The position numbers and the translations under genes are program-made. The notes beneath the pieces were generated by a model that saw nothing but the letters and a program-made list of their open reading frames with translations, ran no database searches and was not told the origin of the DNA. Positions 7,101 to 16,542 of a DNA stretch of 64,000 nt are shown here, in pieces. The first letter of the stretch is position 1. Each line of letters begins with the position of its first letter. The stretch covers positions 2,211,589 through 2,275,588 of the forward strand of contig NZ_KE150421.1 in assembly GCF_000411295.1 (NCBI RefSeq). The letters run 5' to 3'. Source of the DNA: Paenisporosarcina sp. HGH0030 (GTDB taxonomy: Bacteria; Bacillota; Bacilli; Bacillales_A; Planococcaceae).

Positions 7101-7886
7101 TTATGATTGCATATAGAACAATCCGCCATTTACTACGTCGATGTTAATTCGCGTTTGGTACTGCTCATCCATTGCTTTTTTCTCCATTTCGTAACACTCC
7201 GGTTTGTTATCCATCGCTTCATAAAAATGTTCCAGCACTTGCCGGTCCTTTTGCCATCTACTTTTGGCTTCATCCGCCCATGTGTGGTCGTCATGCTGGA
7301 TAAGGCTTTCGATTGCAGCATCCAATCGCTCTAGTCCTCTTATTGGTTTAATAATATACATTAAGTCAAAGGCATTTTTCGGCATGGTGGAATCCAAATC
7401 CAGTTCACTTATCTCTTCCTGAAAACTATGTTTCATTTCCCCTGTCATCAAATTAATACCTAAAGAGTACAGCATTTCCTTCGTCTGATCGCTGTAATAC
7501 GATACTTTATAGTTCACGCCTAACCATGGAGTTAATATGGGTTGGGAACCTGGATTACCGGATACCCGTTCATACATGTGGACAAATGAACCCAGATCAT
7601 TAGTTGCTTGAAATATATGATTAAGCCATGGAGAACCAAAGTGCACAACTTCCCCTTTGATGTCTTCCTCCAATTTGTTTTGATCAGTAATCAACGTTAT
7701 TTGAGCCGGACTCGGAACAATGTTTGTATTTTCGATGTATTGCCAATAATATGGGCGGTTCATGATTTTTTTGTCCATATCGATGGTTAATTGAACAGTG
7801 ATGTAGTGGTCATGTTCTTTGACGATCTGGCAATTGTTTTCTTTAAAAAACCTCACTAAATATTCGTGGATTTGTTGTGGATACAT
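7101..7886 (-). CDS. yqhG: YqhG-family protein
   Basis: A 261-aa soluble protein recognised as YqhG from Bacillales: start MYPQQIHEYLVRFFKENNC, the WQYIENTN stretch, and the fixed position directly after a SNF2-type helicase gene, as with yqhH-yqhG in Bacillus subtilis. No catalytic motif is visible and the function is unknown. GAGGAGG precedes ATG 7886 by about 6 bases. The 26-base gap to yqhH indicates co-transcription. Confidence 0.85.
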   Translation of the reverse strand: MYPQQIHEYLVRFFKENNCQIVKEHDHYITVQLTIDMDKKIMNRPYYWQYIENTNIVPSPAQITLITDQNKLEEDIKGEVVHFGSPWLNHIFQATNDLGSFVHMYERVSGNPGSQPILTPWLGVNYKVSYYSDQTKEMLYSLGINLMTGEMKHSFQEEISELDLDSTMPKNAFDLMYIIKPIRGLERLDAAIESLIQHDDHTWADEAKSRWQKDRQVLEHFYEAMDNKPECYEMEKKAMDEQYQTRINIDVVNGGLFYMQS

Positions 7887-7912
7887 ATGATTCCTCCTCT
7901 AGATGTCTCAAA

Positions 7913-9445
7913 TCAAATGGATTGTTTATATGTGGATAAAATACTGTCTAGCTCACCCACTACCTTCTCAAATACATCGATTTTGACATGGAGCAACTCT
8001 AAGATATCTTTCTCAATGGTTTGTTCAATTGCCAAGTTGTAAATGTGAACATCATGTTCCTGACCTAACCGGTGAACACGTCCGATGCGCTGTTCCAATT
8101 TCATCGGATTCCAAGGTAAATCGTAGTTGATGACATGGTGGCAGAACTGCAGGTTAATCCCTTCTCCACCAGATTCAGTCGCAATCAGCACCTGTGCGTG
8201 GTCTTTAAACAATTGCTTCATCCAGTCTCGTTTACTCGCCTTGAACTTCCCATTAAAGATGACACTTGTGATTCCTTTAGAATGTAAATACCATTGTAAA
8301 TATGCTTGACTGGCTCGGTATTCGGTAAATAAGATGACTTTATCATTTGCCTCGGTAATAATGTCATAAGCTTTTTCAGCTTTTGCATTGACTTCGAGCG
8401 TCACCAACTTTTGAATGATTTCTTCTATATAAAGAACCGCCTTTGAATCGGTGCATTTTTGCCGCATCTCGTTTAAGGTCAAATACGTAGCTTCCTTACT
8501 GCTGCACATTTCCTTTTGCAGTGTAATCATCGTGAATGCACTCGAAAATTCAGGGGATATATTCTTCAGTTCCAAAATCATTTCATAGACTTCTTTTTCT
8601 TGTGGGGTAAACTGAATCGGAATGGTTTGAACACGTCGGTTGGTCCATTCAATTCCTGTGTCCTGTCTTCGGTTTCTGACCATCACTTGATTCACTAATT
8701 CTTTTAAGAAGTCATCATTTTCCCAGCTATGTTTACTTGCGGAAAACGCTGCTTGAAACGTCTCATAATCACCGAGATGTCCAGGTTTCAGCAAGGAGAT
8801 TAAATGAAATAATTCAAATAGATTGTTTTGAATGGGCGTGGCCGTCAGTAACAAACAAAACTTCTTCTTTAAATCTTGAACAAACTCATAGTTTTTTGTT
8901 TTATGATTCTTTAATTTGTGTGCTTCATCAATGATGATTAAGTCATAGTCCTGCTCATAGATATGTTCTTTATGTGGGCTCCTTTTAGCCATATCCATGC
9001 TCATGACGACGACACTGTAATGATCTAAACCATAGTTCTTTCGATAAGCAATGGCTGGAATATAAAATTTGTGGTTCAACTCTTGCACCCATTGATTGAT
9101 TAAAGAAGCTGGAGCCAATATTAACGCTTTTTTCACAAGTCCCCTGATGAGGTACTCTTTCATAATTAAACCGGCTTCAATGGTTTTGCCAAGCCCCACT
9201 TCATCTGCGAGAATTGCTTTACCATTCATGCGTTCTATCACGGTTTCCGCGACTTCGAGTTGATGCTTCAATGGTGTCAGGTTAGGTAAATATTTAGGAG
9301 ATTGAAGACCGGTAAATTCGGTAATCAAGTTCGACTTTACTACGTCATAACTCATCTTATATAGCGTCCAGTTATCCCAAGCTTCACGATTTTCCAATCG
9401 ATTAATGAAGCCTTCTTTCCACTTAGACGACCTTTCAATAATCAT
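7913..9445 (-). CDS. yqhH: SNF2/RapA-type DNA-dependent ATPase YqhH
   Basis: A 510-aa superfamily 2 helicase-like ATPase. Walker A is DEVGLGKT near residue 105, the DEAH box is IIIDEAHKLKN, motif III is LLLTATPIQNN, and the C-terminal lobe ends with ESGGEGINLQFCHHVINYDLPWNP and QRIGRVHRLGQ. Its length and architecture match a RapA-like remodeller without accessory domains. ATG 9445 follows GAGGTGAT; the reading frame extends 31 codons further upstream without a ribosome site. Target complex unknown. Confidence 0.92.
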   Translation of the reverse strand: MIIERSSKWKEGFINRLENREAWDNWTLYKMSYDVVKSNLITEFTGLQSPKYLPNLTPLKHQLEVAETVIERMNGKAILADEVGLGKTIEAGLIMKEYLIRGLVKKALILAPASLINQWVQELNHKFYIPAIAYRKNYGLDHYSVVVMSMDMAKRSPHKEHIYEQDYDLIIIDEAHKLKNHKTKNYEFVQDLKKKFCLLLTATPIQNNLFELFHLISLLKPGHLGDYETFQAAFSASKHSWENDDFLKELVNQVMVRNRRQDTGIEWTNRRVQTIPIQFTPQEKEVYEMILELKNISPEFSSAFTMITLQKEMCSSKEATYLTLNEMRQKCTDSKAVLYIEEIIQKLVTLEVNAKAEKAYDIITEANDKVILFTEYRASQAYLQWYLHSKGITSVIFNGKFKASKRDWMKQLFKDHAQVLIATESGGEGINLQFCHHVINYDLPWNPMKLEQRIGRVHRLGQEHDVHIYNLAIEQTIEKDILELLHVKIDVFEKVVGELDSILSTYKQSI

Positions 9446-9637
9446 AGATATCACCTCATACAACATTTTCTTTCTAATAAGATGTCCAAAAAAGAAATAG
9501 CTATGATTTTTATTTGAAAATAAATATAAAAGCCTCAATCAAATCGTGATTTCACATTAAGCGCAACATCAAAATCAAACTCATTTAATATATTCAACGA
9601 TAAAAATCATAGATTTGCTGCACTTGAGAGACAATAA

Positions 9638-9675
9638 GAAAAGGGACATCCAGTAATCGGATATCCCTTTTTTGT
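9638..9675. terminator. Rho-independent terminator
   Basis: AAAAGGGACATCC / GGATATCCCTTTTTT hairpin downstream of the ABC transporter operon; usable on either strand. Confidence 0.75.
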
Positions 9676-9704
9676 CATGTAATTATGATTTAGAAAAGAT
9701 TAAT

Positions 9705-10445
9705 TTACATCTTTTTTAATGTTCGTTTTAAGAATTCTTTTGTACGTTCTTGCGTTGGATTATTGAAAATTTGCTCTGGACTTCCCACTTCACAAATAAC
9801 ACCTTTGTCCATAAATACGACACGGTCTGAAACTTCCTTTGCAAATTCCATCTCATGCGTGACGATTAGCATTGTAAGGCCTGTTTCAGCAAGTTCTTTC
9901 ATGACTTTAAGAACTTCTCCTACCATCTCAGGATCTAGTGCTGATGTTGGTTCATCAAACAGCATGACGTCTGGTTCCATTGACAGTGCACGTGCAATTG
10001 CTACACGCTGTTTTTGTCCACCTGACAAGTGGCTTGGTTTCGCGTTGATATATCGGTCCATTCCAACAACTTTCAGGTATTTCATCGCAATTTTTTCCGC
10101 TTCTTCCTTTGAGCGTTTCAAAACTTTTACTTGTCCAATGACACAATTGTTGAGGACATTATGATTGTTGAATAAGTTGAATTGCTGGAAGACCATTCCG
10201 AGTTTTGTTCGGTAAGCATGGATATCATGCTTGTTATCCAAAATGTTTTCATTATTATAAATGATTTGTCCGCCGCTCGGTTTTTCCAATAGATTAATGC
10301 AACGCAGAAGAGTGGACTTTCCAGATCCCGAAGAACCAATGACACAGACCACTTCCCCTTTATTTACCGAGAAGTCAATGTCGCGCAATACTTCATGGGA
10401 TCCAAAAGATTTGCTTAGATGCTGTATATCAATAACTGCTTCCAT
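9705..10445 (-). CDS. Amino acid ABC transporter, ATP-binding protein
   Basis: A 246-aa ATPase of the polar amino acid (GlnQ/ArtM) group. Walker [11 protein letters not shown]-loop VFQQFNLF, signature [15 protein letters not shown], Walker [15 protein letters not shown] and the switch His in IVTHEM are all intact. It energises the permease encoded just upstream. ATG 10445 has AAGGAG 9 bases before it; the longer frame lacks one. Last gene of a three-gene operon under a lysine riboswitch, so the likely cargo is lysine or another basic amino acid. Confidence 0.93.
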   Translation of the reverse strand: MEAVIDIQHLSKSFGSHEVLRDIDFSVNKGEVVCVIGSSGSGKSTLLRCINLLEKPSGGQIIYNNENILDNKHDIHAYRTKLGMVFQQFNLFNNHNVLNNCVIGQVKVLKRSKEEAEKIAMKYLKVVGMDRYINAKPSHLSGGQKQRVAIARALSMEPDVMLFDEPTSALDPEMVGEVLKVMKELAETGLTMLIVTHEMEFAKEVSDRVVFMDKGVICEVGSPEQIFNNPTQERTKEFLKRTLKKM

Positions 10446-10461
10446 GTGAACTTCTCCTTTC

Positions 10462-11217
10462 TTATCGGTTACCGTTTTTTGCTGTACCAAGTACATTTTC
10501 CGGCATTCCGATCATGCTGTAATTTTTAGGTCCATCCAGTTTCCGTTCCACATATCGAAGGATTAATGTGACGGTGAATGTCATGATGAAATACAGGACA
10601 CAGGCAACAAAGAACGATTCAAAATACCTGAAGTTATTTCCGGCCACTGATTTCGTTTGGAAAAACAATTCGGTAACGCCAATGACGTTAAGTACAGCCG
10701 TATCTTTAATATTGATGACAAATTGATTGCCTGTTGCCGGCAAAATGTTGCGAATGACTTGCGGCAGGACGACATGGATCATCGTCTGGAAATGATTCAT
10801 GCCGATTGCCTGAGATGCTTCGAATTGGCCTTTATCGACGGACACTATTCCCCCACGGACAATCTCTGCCATGTACGCTCCTGTATTGATCGATACGATG
10901 AAGATGGCCGCAGACAATACGTCCATGCTGATGCCAAATGCCAGGGCCGATCCATAAAAGATAACCATGGCTTGCACGATCATTGGCGTGCCGCGGAAAA
11001 ACTCAACATACACAGATAAAATTGTATTAATAATTTTTAATAGCCATTTTTTAGCCCCTCGTTCAGGCATTGGAACCGTTTTGATGACACCAATCAGCAA
11101 TCCAATGATTGCCCCAAGAATTGTCCCGATAATGGAAATCAAGAGTGTCATACCTGCTCCACGAATGAACATCGGCCAGTTATTAGATAAAATCGTCATA
11201 ATCCACTCAGTACTCAT
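10462..11217 (-). CDS. Amino acid ABC transporter, permease
   Basis: A 251-aa membrane protein of the HisM/GlnP family with about five membrane segments. The EAA-type loop that contacts the ATPase is visible as [21 protein letters not shown] (about residues 153-173 contain it). GGAGG lies 5-6 bases before ATG 11217. It ends 16 bases before the ATPase start codon. A stem-loop separates it from the binding-protein gene. Confidence 0.93.
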   Translation of the reverse strand: MSTEWIMTILSNNWPMFIRGAGMTLLISIIGTILGAIIGLLIGVIKTVPMPERGAKKWLLKIINTILSVYVEFFRGTPMIVQAMVIFYGSALAFGISMDVLSAAIFIVSINTGAYMAEIVRGGIVSVDKGQFEASQAIGMNHFQTMIHVVLPQVIRNILPATGNQFVINIKDTAVLNVIGVTELFFQTKSVAGNNFRYFESFFVACVLYFIMTFTVTLILRYVERKLDGPKNYSMIGMPENVLGTAKNGNR

Positions 11218-11240
11218 TTTTGTCCTCCTTGGAAAACGTA

Positions 11241-11264
11241 AAACCGGCTGCTATTGCAGCCGGT
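11241..11264 (-). terminator. Intercistronic stem-loop (leaky terminator or processing site)
   Basis: CCGGCTGC / GCAGCCGG stem with a 4-base loop followed on the minus strand by TTTT. It sits between the binding-protein and permease genes, where such structures raise the share of binding protein. Confidence 0.65.
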
Positions 11265-11277
11265 ATCACGTTGTTAC

Positions 11278-12117
11278 TTATTGTGCTGCCGGTTGATTTT
11301 TAATTGCGTTATCCATGATTTCCTGGCGTTCTTCATCTGAAATCTCTGCAAGTGCTTCATTAATTTTTTCTGTCAAGTCACTGCCTTTTTGCAATCCGAC
11401 TGCAGTTGTCGTGTCTTCTACAGAAGTCTCAAAACCATCTGTAAATTCAACCATAGCGAAGTTGTCGTTAGCTGCGGAAGCACTGATTCCTTCTGGGCGT
11501 TCCGATACATATCCATCAATCATTCCTGATTCAAGTGCTACACGCATCGCCGGGAAGTTATCCATAGCAGTCTGCTTTTTCACACCTTTGATTTGATCGA
11601 TCACAGAGTAGTGGAATGTATTTAATTGTGCCGTTACTTTTGCTCCTTTGAAATCATGGATTGAAGCGGCGCCCTCATATTTCCCGCCCTTTTTAACAAC
11701 CATGACCAACTCTGAAGTATAGTAGTTGTCCGAAAAATCGATTGACTCTTTGCGTTCAGCTGTTGGTGACATGCCAGCAATGATGGCATCGATCTTGCCT
11801 GAAACCAATGCTGGAACAAGACCGTCCCATTCCGTTTTGACAATGACCAATTCTTTACCTAGCTTGTCAGCGATTCGTTTTGCAATTTCAACGTCATAGC
11901 CACCTGCGTATTCAGCATTTCCGTCAATTCTCACTCCGCCATTTGCATCATCCATTTGAGTCCAGTTGAATGGCGCATATCCTGCTTCCATTCCTACTAT
12001 GAATGGATCTTTCTTTTCTGATGAACCTGTTTTCTCTGAACTGCTTGTCCCACAAGCTGTTAAAAGCAAAATGGTAGAAAGGAATATCGTTAAAAATATG
12101 GCTGATTTTTTTCTCAT
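11278..12117 (-). CDS. Amino acid ABC transporter, substrate-binding lipoprotein
   Basis: A 279-aa extracytoplasmic solute-binding protein (SBP family 3). A lipoprotein signal ends in LLLTAC (Cys22); the mature part has GMEAGYAPFNW, the KIDAIIAGMSPTAERKESIDFSDNYY strand-helix region and the basic-residue-ligand pattern of the family. ATG 12117 follows AAGGGGAGAA; the longer frame would run into the upstream terminator and riboswitch. First gene of the operon and directly controlled by a lysine riboswitch, which supports lysine as ligand. Confidence 0.92.
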   Translation of the reverse strand: MRKKSAIFLTIFLSTILLLTACGTSSSEKTGSSEKKDPFIVGMEAGYAPFNWTQMDDANGGVRIDGNAEYAGGYDVEIAKRIADKLGKELVIVKTEWDGLVPALVSGKIDAIIAGMSPTAERKESIDFSDNYYTSELVMVVKKGGKYEGAASIHDFKGAKVTAQLNTFHYSVIDQIKGVKKQTAMDNFPAMRVALESGMIDGYVSERPEGISASAANDNFAMVEFTDGFETSVEDTTTAVGLQKGSDLTEKINEALAEISDEERQEIMDNAIKNQPAAQ

Positions 12118-12185
12118 GACTAGTTCTCCCCTTTTGTTTGATATATGTTTTAAATCGTCTTTATAGACTAAAAAGGCCAACTCCA

Positions 12186-12215
12186 CAAAAAAAAGACCTG
12201 AGATGAACTCAGGTC
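12186..12215 (-). terminator. Riboswitch-controlled intrinsic terminator
   Basis: On the minus strand GACCTGAG / CTCAGGTC closes a short loop and is followed by eight T residues. It lies between the lysine aptamer and the first gene, the expected expression platform. Confidence 0.85.
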
Positions 12216-12250
12216 GCAATATGTATAGTTGCCCTAAATCCTCTACTTTT

Positions 12251-12431
12251 CCCAAATGAGATAGCACACCTCAATAAACCGGGACGTTTATTGAGACAGT
12301 CCTGCAGTTCTTAACTACAGACCCAGCAAGTAATACCGAGAAATATTACTCACTTCGGCGACATTTCCTTCTCCCTAGTATCAAAGCTTTCTCAAACTCC
12401 TCTAAGGACTGTTAAATATCGCGCCTCTACC
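12251..12431 (-). promoter_or_regulatory. Lysine riboswitch (L box)
   Basis: Minus strand carries the L-box signatures in order: GGTAGAGGCGCG, the long P2/P3 arms, AGGGAGAAGGAAATGTCGCCGAAG, TGCTGGGTCTGTAGTTAAGAACTGCAGGACTGTC and the closing GCTATCTCATTTGG. Lysine binding would favour the terminator at 12186, so the importer is expected to be made when lysine is scarce. Family assignment rests on recognised consensus blocks, not on a covariance search. Confidence 0.93.
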
Positions 12432-12738
12432 TCACCATATAAGTGAGGTTGTATTCAATTGTGTAAATCAGTCTTTCAACAACATCAACAGTCTACAACA
12501 ACATAAATTATCTGTCAACCAATCTAACAATCTAGTACTTATCCTATTAGCATATGTTGAGTCACCATTTCTTCTATCAAAAGCTAAATGATATATATAT
12601 TTCCATTATGCTATCGTTGTCACCAAAATGGTTTGCCTGCTACTTAACGATTTAATAGATTTCCTGACCCATACTAACATGTATTTCTATTTACTCTATT
12701 TTGTTATACTTAACATTCAAAGTTTGGAGGTGCACAAT
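12432..12738. other. Divergent promoter region
   Basis: AT-rich spacer between the riboswitch operon and the plus-strand GGDEF operon. A 17-base dyad ACCTCACCATATAAGTGAGGT lies at about 12429-12449, immediately upstream of the riboswitch on its strand. I see no other structured element; GGAGGT at 12726-12731 is the ribosome site of the next gene. Confidence 0.5.
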
Positions 12739-14061
12739 ATGGATCAACACATTCCATTAATTGAATCTAAATCTCAACATCGGGATGAGGTGTTAATTTT
12801 ACTTATTGACCCAAATATTGATTTTGTCATGGACATGAAAGATTCCTTTGACCGACATTCTATTTCTGTTTTAATTGCAACGACCGCTTCAAAAGGAATT
12901 GAATATTTCCATACCGTCAATCCAGATTTCGTTCTTATTGAAGCAAACCTGCCCGATAAAAGTGGATTTGATGTATTGCTGGAAATCAAAGATATTTCAC
13001 GAGATCGATCTATACCAACCGCGATTATCTCTTCCAATCAATTAAAAGAAAATCGAATACGCGCATATGAACTAGGGGCAATAGATTTTATCAGAAAACC
13101 GATTGATTTGGATATTTTCATTCCCTTTATATTAAACCGCGTGGCTTTTAGAAAGTCGATTACGAATAAATTACTCGTTGACGAATTAACTGGTGCATAC
13201 AACAGGAAACAATTTTATATAACCAAGTCTTCTCTTTATAATCGCTACAAAATATCCAATGAATCTTTTTCAATTGCTCTCATTGACTTCGACTTATTTA
13301 AAGATTTCAATAATATTTATGGCCAGCAAAAAGGAAATGAAGTGCTACAATCTTTTGTTCAGATTGCCCAACAGACCCTACGTACAAAGATAGACGTATT
13401 CCGTTTTGGTAGTGATGAATTTGTCTTATTGATTCGCCATAAATCAGCTATTGTTGCTGCAAATATCGTAGAAGATATCGCTGAACAGATGCGAGATCTT
13501 TGGAATATCACCTTTTCAGCTGGGATATCAGAATGGTTTCCTTCTACTCATATCGACGGAACTTTGCTGAAGCAGGCTGACCGTGCTTTACAACAAGCCA
13601 AAAAAGCAGGCAGAAATTCCATTCATGTGTATGATGAAAATTCGTTTGCCAGTTCCCTCGCTAGCCGCTTAATGATACATATCGTTGATGATGATGCGAT
13701 GGTTCGAGCATTACTTGAAAGGCAGTTCTCTGCATGGCAATCGGATACTTTTGATATTAGTGTCCACTGCTACAATGACGGCTTTGAGTTTTCGGAATCA
13801 AATTGGTATACACCACAGGATTATCACGTTGTCATGCTGGATGGTGTAATGCCCAAAATGGACGGATTAGAAGTCCTACACATTGTGAAGAAAAAAGTGC
13901 AATCCGAACGTGTGCTAATTGCTATGTTGACTGACAGAAAAAATAACCAAGATATTTTGCACGCCCTCAATTCGGGCGCAGATGACTACATGCTGAAACC
14001 TTTTCATCCACAAGAGGTATTGGCCCGTATCCAGCGTCTAGTCAATAGGTTATTCCTATGA
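12739..14061 (+). CDS. REC-GGDEF-REC protein (diguanylate cyclase-type response regulator)
   Basis: A 440-aa cytoplasmic protein. REC1 (about 18-135) has Glu68 (VLIEANLP) where the phosphorylated Asp normally sits. GGDEF (about 145-300) has DELTGAYNR, IDFDLFKDF and the active loop as GSDEF (224-228); no RxxD inhibitory site is seen five residues upstream. REC2 (about 312-438) is canonical with Asp368 (VVMLDGVMPKMDG) and Lys420. Predicted to make or sense c-di-GMP; activity with GSDEF is uncertain. ATG 12739 follows GGAGGTG. It overlaps the next gene by 4 bases and heads an operon ending in a BcsA-like glycosyltransferase. Confidence 0.88.
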   Translation: MDQHIPLIESKSQHRDEVLILLIDPNIDFVMDMKDSFDRHSISVLIATTASKGIEYFHTVNPDFVLIEANLPDKSGFDVLLEIKDISRDRSIPTAIISSNQLKENRIRAYELGAIDFIRKPIDLDIFIPFILNRVAFRKSITNKLLVDELTGAYNRKQFYITKSSLYNRYKISNESFSIALIDFDLFKDFNNIYGQQKGNEVLQSFVQIAQQTLRTKIDVFRFGSDEFVLLIRHKSAIVAANIVEDIAEQMRDLWNITFSAGISEWFPSTHIDGTLLKQADRALQQAKKAGRNSIHVYDENSFASSLASRLMIHIVDDDAMVRALLERQFSAWQSDTFDISVHCYNDGFEFSESNWYTPQDYHVVMLDGVMPKMDGLEVLHIVKKKVQSERVLIAMLTDRKNNQDILHALNSGADDYMLKPFHPQEVLARIQRLVNRLFL

Positions 14062-15101
14062 ATATCCTACTTACTTTTTTTATCATTCTATTTGTTGTTT
14101 TGGCTCTTTCCCAGCTGCTACTGCTGTTATTTTTAGTAAGCAAGAAAATGAAAAAAAGCAAGCGAGAAATGCATGAAGACCATATTTACAAAGAAACCAT
14201 GCCTTTGTTTATTCAGTATTTATATAATGATCAAGATGTATATATCCCTCTTCCCCCTGAAGAGTATCGTGTTGCAGAGAAATTGTTCAGTGATAGTATG
14301 GCGATTACAACAGATGAAGGATTGCAGCACAAGATCCGCGAGAGCGCTACATACTATTTAAGTTCATACTATAAAAGAGTACTGAATACTGGGGCTTGGC
14401 CGGCTCGTGTAAATGCACTATATTATATAGAAAATTTTCGAATGGAATCTTTACAGCCCATTCTTAAACGAAGACTGGAAGAAATCAAAATTCATGACGA
14501 AGAAAAGCAGCAATTGATACGCACCTTGGCAGCCATAGGCGATCTGTCCATTTTAGCGTATTTAGAAAAAGATCAATCAGCGACTGAAACAGTTTTTCTA
14601 TCAGCGTTTACTCGCTTCCCTGACGATGTAATCCCACAGGCAGTTGAGTATGTTTCGCTTCATGGCAGTTCAAAAGCTGTCAGTTCTTTGTTAATGTATT
14701 TTGGGCTTTCGAAGAAACTGGAATATTTGCAACTCGTTGAGGAAAAATTGTTTCATGAACTTCCGGAAATGCGCATTCAAGCATTGAAAGCAATTTTCAG
14801 GATGAGCTACTTATCAGATACCAAGTTTCTGGAACCATTTTTCAAGTCCGAAATTTGGGAAGAGCGGATGTTTGCAGCAAAAATTGTAGGCGCATTGACC
14901 CTACCACAATTTGAAAGTGAACTTAGTGAGTTTCTTGGAGATCCTGTTTGGTGGGTTCGCTATTCAACAGCAGATGCTATATTGCAAACGTTTGGTGAGA
15001 GCAAGCTGCTTGAACTTTCACAAAGCCACCCTGATCCGTATGCCAGAGATATGGCATCTCAGTGTTTAAAGCTAGATAGAGAGGTTCCGTCTTATGTCTG
15101 A
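14058..15101 (+). CDS. HEAT-repeat membrane-anchored protein
   Basis: A 347-aa protein with one N-terminal membrane helix (residues about 2-28) and a long helical array of HEAT/PBS-lyase-type repeats, for example AVSSLLMYFGL, EMRIQALKAIFRMSYL, EERMFAAKIVGAL and VWWVRYSTADAIL. Such arrays act as binding scaffolds. Start ATG overlaps the upstream stop (ATGA) and its end overlaps the glycosyltransferase by 8 bases, so translation is coupled. Likely an accessory of the synthase; no enzymatic motif seen. Confidence 0.75.
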   Translation: MNILLTFFIILFVVLALSQLLLLLFLVSKKMKKSKREMHEDHIYKETMPLFIQYLYNDQDVYIPLPPEEYRVAEKLFSDSMAITTDEGLQHKIRESATYYLSSYYKRVLNTGAWPARVNALYYIENFRMESLQPILKRRLEEIKIHDEEKQQLIRTLAAIGDLSILAYLEKDQSATETVFLSAFTRFPDDVIPQAVEYVSLHGSSKAVSSLLMYFGLSKKLEYLQLVEEKLFHELPEMRIQALKAIFRMSYLSDTKFLEPFFKSEIWEERMFAAKIVGALTLPQFESELSEFLGDPVWWVRYSTADAILQTFGESKLLELSQSHPDPYARDMASQCLKLDREVPSYV

Positions 15102-16506
15102 TATTTGGATTAGGTTGTTTCAATTTTTTGCGCTAATGATTATCATTTATATGTCTTTTACGGCATTAAGCTATGTTGTCTTATTTCTACTGTCTTTACG
15201 GAAAGTGTTAAGGGAAGGCAGACTGGATAAGAAAGAGACTCTGGAAGATTTGGCTATTAGTGAAAGTACGATACCCGTTTCCATAATTGTTCCTGCTTAT
15301 AATGAAGAGATTGGGGTCATCAGTACCGTCCGATCATTATTGACTTTGCAATACCCACAATATGAAATCATTGTGGTGGATGATGGCTCCAAGGATCAAA
15401 CTCTTTCCAAATTGATAGACGAGTACGGATTGGTAGTGGTGGATCATGCAATTCGAAAGCATATCCATACTAAGCCTATCCGTAAAGTGTATAAATCCCC
15501 CATATTCCCTAATTTAGTCGTAATCTCCAAAGAAAACGGCGGTAAAGCAGATGCATTAAACAGTGGGATTAATTTAGCCAATTACCCGTTCTTTTGTGCG
15601 ATTGACGGGGATTCCATATTGGAACAAGATGCATTATTAAAAGCAATGAAACCTATCCTTGCGGCAGATGGGAAAATTATTGCTGTTGGTGGATCCATCC
15701 GTGTTGCAAATGGCACAACGATAGCCAGAAGCAAAATAGAAGTGATTGAGCTCTCCAGTAAACCTTTGGTCATCATGCAAATTGTAGAATATTTCCGTGC
15801 GTTTTTGATTGGGCGTTTGGGATTCAGCAGATTCAATCAGCTATTGATTATCTCGGGGGCATTCGGAGTTTTTCGTAAGGACAAGGTGATTCATATTGGC
15901 GGCTACCAAGAAGGTACTGTTGGAGAAGATATGGAATTGATCGTCAGGCTCCAGCGAATGATTCGTGAGGAAAAACTGGCAGACCGGATTGAATATATAC
16001 CGGATCCTGTCTGCTGGACAGAAGCCCCTGAGTCTTTCAATGATTTACGGTCGCAGCGTGTTCGATGGCAAACAGGTTTAGCTGAAACGCTTTATACACA
16101 TCGAAAAATGCTCTTTAATCCAAGGTTTGGTACCATTGGCTTTGTCACATTTCCTTATTTTTTATTTGTGGAATTGCTTGGAGCAGTGTTCGAATTCATC
16201 GGATATTTACTGATTATTTTTGGGTTGTTATTTGACTTCCTCGACCCTGCAGTAGTCTTCACCCTATTCCTGGTAACGGTCATGTATGGCTCCTTTGTTT
16301 CATCGCTTGCTGTCCTAATGGAAGAGATGACTATGCATAAGTATCCGAAAGTCTCTCATTTGGTGAAGCTGTTCTTTTGGTCACTAACCGAGAGTTTCTG
16401 GTACCGTCCAATTATGGTTATTTGGCGTATTGAAGGTTTAATTGTCTTTTTCACCAAAAAAGCAGAATGGGGACAAATGCAGCGAAAAGGTATATCTACA
16501 GATTAA
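15094..16506 (+). CDS. Processive family 2 glycosyltransferase (BcsA/IcaA-like)
   Basis: A 470-aa membrane synthase. After one N-terminal membrane helix comes a GT-A domain with VSIIVPAYNEE, VVDDGSKD, the metal motif DGDS, the acceptor Asp in GEDMEL and the processivity motif QRVRW; further membrane segments follow (about residues 345-440). It should polymerise a nucleotide-sugar into a polysaccharide and export it. No PilZ domain is visible, so any c-di-GMP control must act through another protein. Third gene of the GGDEF-HEAT-GT2 operon. Confidence 0.88.
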   Translation: MSDIWIRLFQFFALMIIIYMSFTALSYVVLFLLSLRKVLREGRLDKKETLEDLAISESTIPVSIIVPAYNEEIGVISTVRSLLTLQYPQYEIIVVDDGSKDQTLSKLIDEYGLVVVDHAIRKHIHTKPIRKVYKSPIFPNLVVISKENGGKADALNSGINLANYPFFCAIDGDSILEQDALLKAMKPILAADGKIIAVGGSIRVANGTTIARSKIEVIELSSKPLVIMQIVEYFRAFLIGRLGFSRFNQLLIISGAFGVFRKDKVIHIGGYQEGTVGEDMELIVRLQRMIREEKLADRIEYIPDPVCWTEAPESFNDLRSQRVRWQTGLAETLYTHRKMLFNPRFGTIGFVTFPYFLFVELLGAVFEFIGYLLIIFGLLFDFLDPAVVFTLFLVTVMYGSFVSSLAVLMEEMTMHKYPKVSHLVKLFFWSLTESFWYRPIMVIWRIEGLIVFFTKKAEWGQMQRKGISTD

Positions 16507-16540
16507 AAAGAGGTTGTGCATACGCTGCACAACCTCTTTT
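16505..16540. terminator. Bidirectional terminator
   Basis: AAAAAGAGGTTGTGCA / TGCACAACCTCTTTT stem with a 5-base loop between two convergent genes. Confidence 0.9.
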
Positions 16541-16542
16541 CT

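Noticed and set aside
12251-12431. T-box leader
   Set aside because: No T-box sequence; the ordered L-box blocks fit a lysine riboswitch instead.
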